This document shows, one piece after another, positions 58,910 through 64,000 of a DNA stretch of 64,000 nt (position 1 is its first letter; every line of letters starts with the position of its first letter). The translations under genes and the position numbers were made by a program. The stretch spans positions 9,368,501 through 9,432,500 of the forward strand of contig JAXDDX010000005.1 of the NCBI GenBank assembly GCA_034670405.1, given 5' to 3'. The stretch is from Hoplostethus atlanticus. Lineage: Eukaryota; Chordata; Actinopteri; Trachichthyiformes; Trachichthyidae. The notes under the pieces were generated by a model. That model saw only the letters and a list, made by a program, of their open reading frames with translations. It was not told the DNA's origin and made no database searches.

Positions 58910-61399
58910 GAAGTAGTTTTAAAATGTTTATTTAAAAAAATAGAAAACTTACATAAAAATGGTGCCCAGAAGGAAACACAAGATTTACATCCATATGTCA
59001 CTCATTTACACACAATCACAAACCAATCCTTTATAGAACAGACAGATGCTAGTTATGGATTTGGTTAATGACAAAATGGTTCATCATCCTCAGGCATGAA
59101 AAGGTGGACTGAAAACAGGAATATGCTGACACTATCAATATGGCGCATAAGGTGTTGCAATAATCACTCTCTCACTCACACGCGCGCACACACACACACG
59201 CGCACGCACACACACACACACACCAAAAACAATCCTCTCGATGCCACCAAACTTTGGTTTCTTAAAGAATCTACTTTGAACAGGAACCTGTTACAAAAAT
59301 GCATCTGTAAAATACCAAGCTCAGGTCCTACCTAATGGATTGCTGTGTAGTCTGTAGCTAGGCAACCTTGTCTCAGTAATACTGCCTTTAAAAAAAAAAG
59401 AAAAGAAAAAAAAAAGAATAACCCTGTGAAATGGTACAGACCTCTTATACAACATTGTCATGAAGTCAGTTATTGGATTTTTCTAAAAACAAAACAAAAA
59501 AAACAACAAATTAAAAACCCACATTGGAAGATTTGACATGATGCTGATAGTCATCAACTACAGTAGAAGTCTAACCCTGAAGCAAACAGACACGAACAAG
59601 CTGCATGTGAAAATAAAAGCCAAGTAAAACCGGCAGTGCTTACAGAAATCACGAATGTTGAGTAATACTGAACTGTACATACTGAAAGCTCTGGCTACAT
59701 ACATGACAAATTTGGTCATTTAAGAAGGCAGTTAAACTGTTGCTTTAACAGAATGAAAATAGATTATATAAGGCCTAAAACAAGCGCTTTGCTGGTAATA
59801 AGTAGCACCAACTATTTTTGAAACGAGTAAATGCTGCTAAAGGTTTATTTCCCCCAATACAGCCTACAGTCTATCAAGAGGAAATAAACCCAAAATCGAG
59901 GATAAGGTGATATGTTTAAAATGAGTGGTGAAGAAAGCATATTTGGACAGGTAGTTGGCAAAATTTCAGGTGATCGTAGTGCGATGGCAAATTAACACAC
60001 AAGTGTAAAACATTGGCATCATGATGGGGCTTTTTGGCACATTTCTAATGTTGCTATCCCACAGCTCCCCCTTCTGTTAGAAAGCTGGACCCAAATACAT
60101 CACTTCAAGGCCCTCAAATCCATCTATTGCACAGATCAAGGTAGTCTAGAAATAAAAAGCAAATGTCAAGTGGGGAAACCCCCTAAAATAAACCTAAAAT
60201 GTGAAATAAATTAAATAAAAGCATTATTGCACAAAAATGCAACAAACTAAAGTAAGGTGGCAATGTTTACAGTACAAAGCATAATGATAGTGCCTGTTTG
60301 AACAAAATAAAAATCCTTCAGTGACACAGAACAATGTTGCATCCTATTGATGCGTATCACTTCAAAATGGGTCTGAGAAGAAAAAAAAACAAAAACAGCA
60401 AAAACAAGAAGATAATGACCAAAACGTTCAACATACAAAAAAAATGTGTACATTCAAACAAGTCATCACAGTTTAAGCACTTGAGACGAGGCCCATCTTG
60501 TGCCATTACACCAAAAACATCAAGTCAGCATTGCGCTGCATAGGTAGGAAGGTAGTGCTTCGAGTCAGTCCAGACAGACTACAATTTGAAGATGACAGTC
60601 CAAGTCCAAGGAGCTCTGAATCAAGAACATAGACAATATAACCCCAATAAAGATTGCTCTTGTTCAGAAAGACAGATGGAACGTCTTGTTTCGGATACTG
60701 GAACACTGAAACCGTTAAATCAGAGATGCTTCCAGACAGAGCCTGGTCTCCTCTAGATGGTTTGATTCTAACAGGTGGGGTTTGAGGAACCAGTTCAATA
60801 CTATGGCACGTGACGTTTCCTTTCAGTTGTGTAGAAACCCGATCCTCGACCTGCTTCTTTAGCGACAGCCAGCGTGTTAAGCCACTGGAGAGTCACATCG
60901 ATGAGAAGTTTGGGCGTTGGCAATGCCTTTCCACGCAGCTCACTCAAGCAACTCAAGTCTTTGCTGGTGTGCATCGAATTGAAGGTGGGGGTGGGGTCAG
61001 ACTACCCTCTAATGACCTATGTGCGAGCTTTTCTTATCAACTGGCAATGGAAAATAAGTCACAACTGTGCGAGCTGTTAGACCATTTAGGCCTTTTACAC
61101 TCTGTGTTGGGGTGAGTCACTCACAACTTTCAACAATAAGAGCAGAGTAGCATCACTTCCAATCCATAATATTAGCAGAAACGGATCAGTCAACACCTTG
61201 TACAATGGGAGACAACTTGGATCATCAAGGACAGCGACATTGGTTCACTAAGGGCCTCCCACAATAATAGGTGTGTCGTGAATAGTGAAAATGAGTCGAG
61301 TTGTACCATTTAAGGCCTTCAGCAATAAGAGTCAAGTTGGATTGATTTAGGCCTTCAGCAACCCATAAGAGTCAAGTCAGATGATGCAGCTGCTGCCTT
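58910..61399 (-). other. Probable tent4a 3' UTR
   Basis: The ~2.5 kb after the tent4a stop on the minus strand ends at a candidate AATAAA (plus-strand TTTATT at 58927-58932). The stretch is rich in A/T runs and includes a CA/CG microsatellite (59171-59222). At 61080-61380 there are loose repeats of 'ttaggccttcagcaataaga' followed by 'gtcaag'. The UTR end is inferred; other AATAAA-like words occur within. Confidence 0.4.
59171..59222. repeat. CA/CG-interrupted microsatellite
   Basis: CA repeat with CGCG interruptions. Confidence 0.92.
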
Positions 61400-61846
61400 T
61401 CACCTGCTGTGGTTGAGAGGAGGAAGGCTGTCCCTCTTTCTCCGCCGCCAGGGGTTACGGTTGTACTGCTGCTGGTTCCTGAACCCCGGTGACGAGTTAT
61501 GACCTTGGGGCACAAAGCGACCTTGGGGACTGAAGTGACCCTCGGAGAGAATTTGACCTCGGAGGCTACCACCTTGGTTGTGTTTGAAGGTGAATTTGTG
61601 TGGCTCAGTGGAGCCGTGGTGGTTGGGTCTCCCGGTATAACCGTGGCTCTGCTGCCCTCCTGCCTGTGGGTGGTGGAGCTGGTGGAGGGGGCTGGGTAGA
61701 GGGCTCCTGGAGTCAGCGGGCTGGGAGACTTGCGCAGGTTGGGACGCCTGCCGGTGGACAGCATTGATGGAAGGTAGATTCTCGTGGTAAAAATGACAGT
61801 CAGGGAGGGAGGGGATGGCCATGTTTCCTAGGAGAGGCATCTGGAC
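61400..61846 (-). CDS. tent4a: Terminal nucleotidyltransferase 4A, last coding exon
   Basis: 149 codons including the stop, from an acceptor after a short pyrimidine tract (CCCCTCCAG) to TGA at 61402-61400. The protein part reads VQMPLLGNMAIPS, then a His/Gln/Gly-rich disordered stretch, then the C-terminal tail QQQYNRNPWRRRKRDSLPPL. That tail matches the basic end of vertebrate TENT4A (PAPD7), a nuclear non-canonical poly(A) polymerase. With TENT4B it adds mixed A/G tails to mRNA and supports RNA surveillance. The basic tail is an RNA-binding and nuclear-localisation candidate. It joins the preceding exon in phase 0. Confidence 0.85.
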   Translation of the reverse strand, partial: VQMPLLGNMAIPSLPDCHFYHENLPSINAVHRQASQPAQVSQPADSRSPLPSPLHQLHHPQAGGQQSHGYTGRPNHHGSTEPHKFTFKHNQGGSLRGQILSEGHFSPQGRFVPQGHNSSPGFRNQQQYNRNPWRRRKRDSLPPLNHSR

Positions 61847-62134
61847 CTGGAGGGGAATTCCAAAATTCTAAGTTGTCAAAATGCAAAAGGAGACACTTTC
61901 TTCTGAATGCAATAGTTTCCATAAACATAAAAACATGTACATTTTTTCAGAATTCTGTATGGTAAGTAACATCACAACACAATGTAAACAAATGTGTGTC
62001 CTTATGCAGGCAAACTTCATAGCATAGGTTAACATTTAGCCCTCAGTGTACTGGGTGAATGGGCTTTGCATGACTAAAAGGAAACATTTGTAAAGGTCCA
62101 TGTTTCCATGCGACCTGTGAAAAAGCAAACCAAC

Positions 62135-62272
62135 CGGTGGTGCGGCAGGGATGAAGCCAGCTGGATGTGTGGCCCTGAGGTCAGTAGCCATCTGTATTAC
62201 TGATGAGACAGAGGCCAGGGTGAGGGTGTGGAGTTGGATAGCAGCACCACTGCTGGGAGGAGAATCAGACTC
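62135..62272 (-). CDS. tent4a: Terminal nucleotidyltransferase 4A, penultimate coding exon
   Basis: 46 codons between the TTTTCCAG acceptor (62273) and a donor CCG|GTTGGT. It reads ESDSPPSSGAAIQLHTL ... FIPAAPP and continues the 'SGSDI' motif of the previous exon into 'ESDSPP', as in mammalian TENT4A. The donor is weak. I chose it because it is the only nearby GT that keeps phase 0 with the last exon; a GT ten bases further down would lead to an early stop. Disordered region, no catalytic residues. Confidence 0.75.
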
Positions 62273-62769
62273 CTGGAAAACATTACACAAATGCACAGAT
62301 ATTAATTAACTAGGTCGTTCAGACTCAGGAAGTAGAAGAATCGTGAAATGCACAAACGACGGTACGAGGAAATTAATTGGGGAAAAGAATACAGAGCGTT
62401 CATTCTGGATTATATTGACCCTGCAGGGGCTGTGAGCTCCAAGGCACTCTTAATTATCCACCATCTTTAAGAATGTATGATCAAACATTTCATTTCGATA
62501 CTGTGATACTTTTATTCTGACACATGAGGTCACGCTATTGTACACCAGTGATGTGTTGCAACACTGGTTATGAAACACTGCTCTGGGCAAATTTCTTCTA
62601 TTTTAATCTAGGCTGAATCATTGAACAGGAAGAAGGGGAGATTAGGATGAGACAAAAACACTCTTGTTTTAGGGAACAACGTTGAATTTTACACTGGGGG
62701 CAGCACAGATAACACATCACTGGAACAAACAGAACAGAAAATGGATTGAGTAATATCCTCGGGCCTTAC

Positions 62770-62969
62770 TATGTCACTTCCAGAGAAAGACGAGAGCGAG
62801 CACGCAGAGGACGAGGAGGAGGAAGAGGAGGAGGAGTGGTGCTGAGGGCTGGGGAGGGAGACGGGAGAGGGCGAGGGAGAGTCAGCACTGAGGGGGGAGG
62901 AAGAGTCTCTCTGATCCTCCATGGACGCCAACATCATTCTGGCAAGGTCTTGCTCACAGGATTCGACAC
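62770..62969 (-). CDS. tent4a: Terminal nucleotidyltransferase 4A, Ser-rich exon
   Basis: A 200-base exon with phase 1 at its start and phase 0 at its end, from TTCTAG|GT to ATA|GTAAGG. It codes for VESCEQDLARMMLASMEDQR, then Ser/Pro-rich low complexity with a ten-Ser run, then SFSGSDI. The Ser-rich block before 'SGSD' is also present in mammalian TENT4A. The poly-Ser codons form a short plus-strand AGG/GGA-rich tract that may vary in length. Confidence 0.82.
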
Positions 62970-63171
62970 CTAGAAGCAAACAGAAAAAAACAAAAAAACA
63001 CAACATTAAAAATCCAATATTCTTCACCTATCTTCTACAAATCTTTGACGGAAATCTTTTTGTAACTTTCATGAAGCAATCACAAAATACATTTCACAAC
63101 CTCAAGACGAATGCAAACTCATTTAGCTGCAAGTCCGCATATCAAAAGTTCAGAAGACACATTTTCAGAAT

Positions 63172-63193
63172 GGGGGGGGGGGGGGGGGGGGGG
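63172..63193. repeat. G22 homopolymer in tent4a intron
   Basis: A run of 22 G on the plus strand starts about 21 bases inside the intron from the donor at 63213. Run length is unlikely to be accurate. Confidence 0.9.
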
Positions 63194-63213
63194 AAACGTG
63201 AACACAACCGTAC

Positions 63214-63317
63214 CATGGTTCTCTAGCTTGGCATACTGCTTGGCGCCCCACTTCTTGATTGTCCAGTCCCTGTAGGCCAACACTTCTGGGCTGACCTTGA
63301 TGATGCGTCCCAAAGTG
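63214..63317 (-). CDS. tent4a: Terminal nucleotidyltransferase 4A, exon after the PAP-associated domain
   Basis: A 104-base exon from TCGCAG (63318) to CATG|GTACGG. It codes for (S)TLGRIIKVSPEVLAYRDWTI, then KKWGAKQYAKLENH. The 'LGRIIKV' and following Tyr/Trp positions match the conserved stretch just after the poly(A)-polymerase-associated domain of TENT4 proteins. Phase 1 at the donor joins exactly with the next exon (H-G-V-E). Upstream exons with the nucleotidyltransferase core lie beyond the right edge. Confidence 0.87.
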
Positions 63318-64000
63318 CTGCGAGGACAGAGAGGAGGGCAGAGTTAAACAGGACAAACTCCAACCAAATTGAGAACAAAAACCAAAAAGGGTAAAATGTG
63401 ATTAAATTGCACGTTTTTTGCATCCATTAGAAAGATTAACGCCAAATTGTTCCCAAGAAAAGGGCTTATATTATACTGCAACCCTTCTGTTGCTAAAAAT
63501 GGTTTGCAGAAGGTCATACACCAGGGTTTTGAATTCAACTTTGAGAGAACCTCCTGCAGGATAACAGCACAGGTTTTTGTATGCCTCTTTAAAAAAGGCC
63601 ACGGTACATTTACTGCAGAAACAAATTCCGGCAGCTTCGTACGGTCAAAAGGACACGCATGTGAGGGGAAAAACCAACAACGGCCCACATTGGCTGGCCG
63701 AACTAGTCAAATTCTTTGTACGCCAGTCCTAGCTGCCTGGCCGTCTGGTCTAAAGTATCATGTGATTGGTTGTGTTGCCTTGTGGGAAAAGCATCTTTAG
63801 TTTGTTTTCTGGTTCACTGCCCGTGTTTACATCTCCTTGCTAACATCTCGTGGTTATCTCGTCAAAAGGAATCATTTCGATGCTTGTTAAAAAGGATATC
63901 TGCACCCTTATACAAAAACAGTTTTGTCGAGTTAAGTTACAATACAGTTAAGTTGAAGCGCGTATACTTAAATTTGTATATATATATATATATGGCGCTA
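63318..64000 (-). other. tent4a intron (partial)
   Basis: Intron sequence with no further exon seen; it ends with a TA repeat (63977-63993). A 114-codon minus-strand frame at 63344-63688 has no resemblance to TENT4 proteins. Confidence 0.55.

Noticed and set aside
60810-61115. 101-codon plus-strand frame opposite the tent4a 3' UTR
   Set aside because: No domain or conserved start; it lies antisense in the probable UTR.
63344-63688. 114-codon minus-strand frame upstream of the tent4a exon, considered as an earlier exon
   Set aside because: It does not resemble TENT4 proteins and has no splice sites in the right phase.

Overview
This window is vertebrate nuclear DNA, almost certainly from a ray-finned (teleost) fish. 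Evidence: spliced genes with long AT-rich introns, dense CA/GT, GA and TATC microsatellites, a Tc1-like transposon with ~200 bp inverted repeats, a Ty3/gypsy element with the pol order of the fish-associated Gmr1 group, a PIF/Harbinger-type element, and a fragment resembling the multicopy fish KMT5A-like SET genes. No prokaryotic operon, CRISPR array or rRNA operon is present.

Two conserved host genes anchor the ends, both on the minus strand. On the left (4.1-8.5 kb) are coding exons 2 and 1 of adenylate cyclase type 2 (adcy2), whose GA/GC-rich 5' region runs to about 9.1 kb. On the right (61.4-63.3 kb) are the last four coding exons of tent4a (papd7), a non-canonical poly(A) polymerase, followed by a likely ~2.5 kb 3' UTR. 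In human, PAPD7/TENT4A and ADCY2 also lie next to each other in the same order and orientation, so this looks like conserved synteny with about 53 kb between them.

The intergenic part is a mosaic. From 9 to 27 kb there are microsatellites, a polypyrimidine tract and relics of small DNA transposons. At 27.0-28.6 kb lies a mariner-like element without an intact transposase. At 28.8-30.2 kb is the most interesting locus: a plus-strand two-exon reading frame coding for at least eleven tandem copies of a hydrophobic-acidic motif that matches a SUMO-interacting motif (SIM). A one-base frameshift sits in a G run after the third copy. From 32 to 36.7 kb there are duplicated repeats, a MITE, a possible 28S rRNA fragment, a decayed KMT5A-like SET pseudogene, a small acidic gene relic with a CCAAT/GC-box promoter, and an inverted reading frame of a conserved fish domain.

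From 36.7 to 52.7 kb is a dense nest. A foldback element (arms 36,740-36,958 and 41,352-41,925, plus a hairpin array) contains a LINE fragment, and a Tc1-like transposon is inserted in the LINE. Next to it, a PIF/Harbinger-like element (42,310-52,474) sits inside a 66 bp minisatellite. It carries a Myb-like gene remnant, and a young but defective LTR retrotransposon with ATCCC target duplications is inserted in it at a tRNA-Lys-like sequence. Parts of this nest occur two or three times, with indel-rich stretches abutting identical stretches, so an assembly artefact is possible. From 53 to 58.9 kb I see only simple and degenerate repeats.
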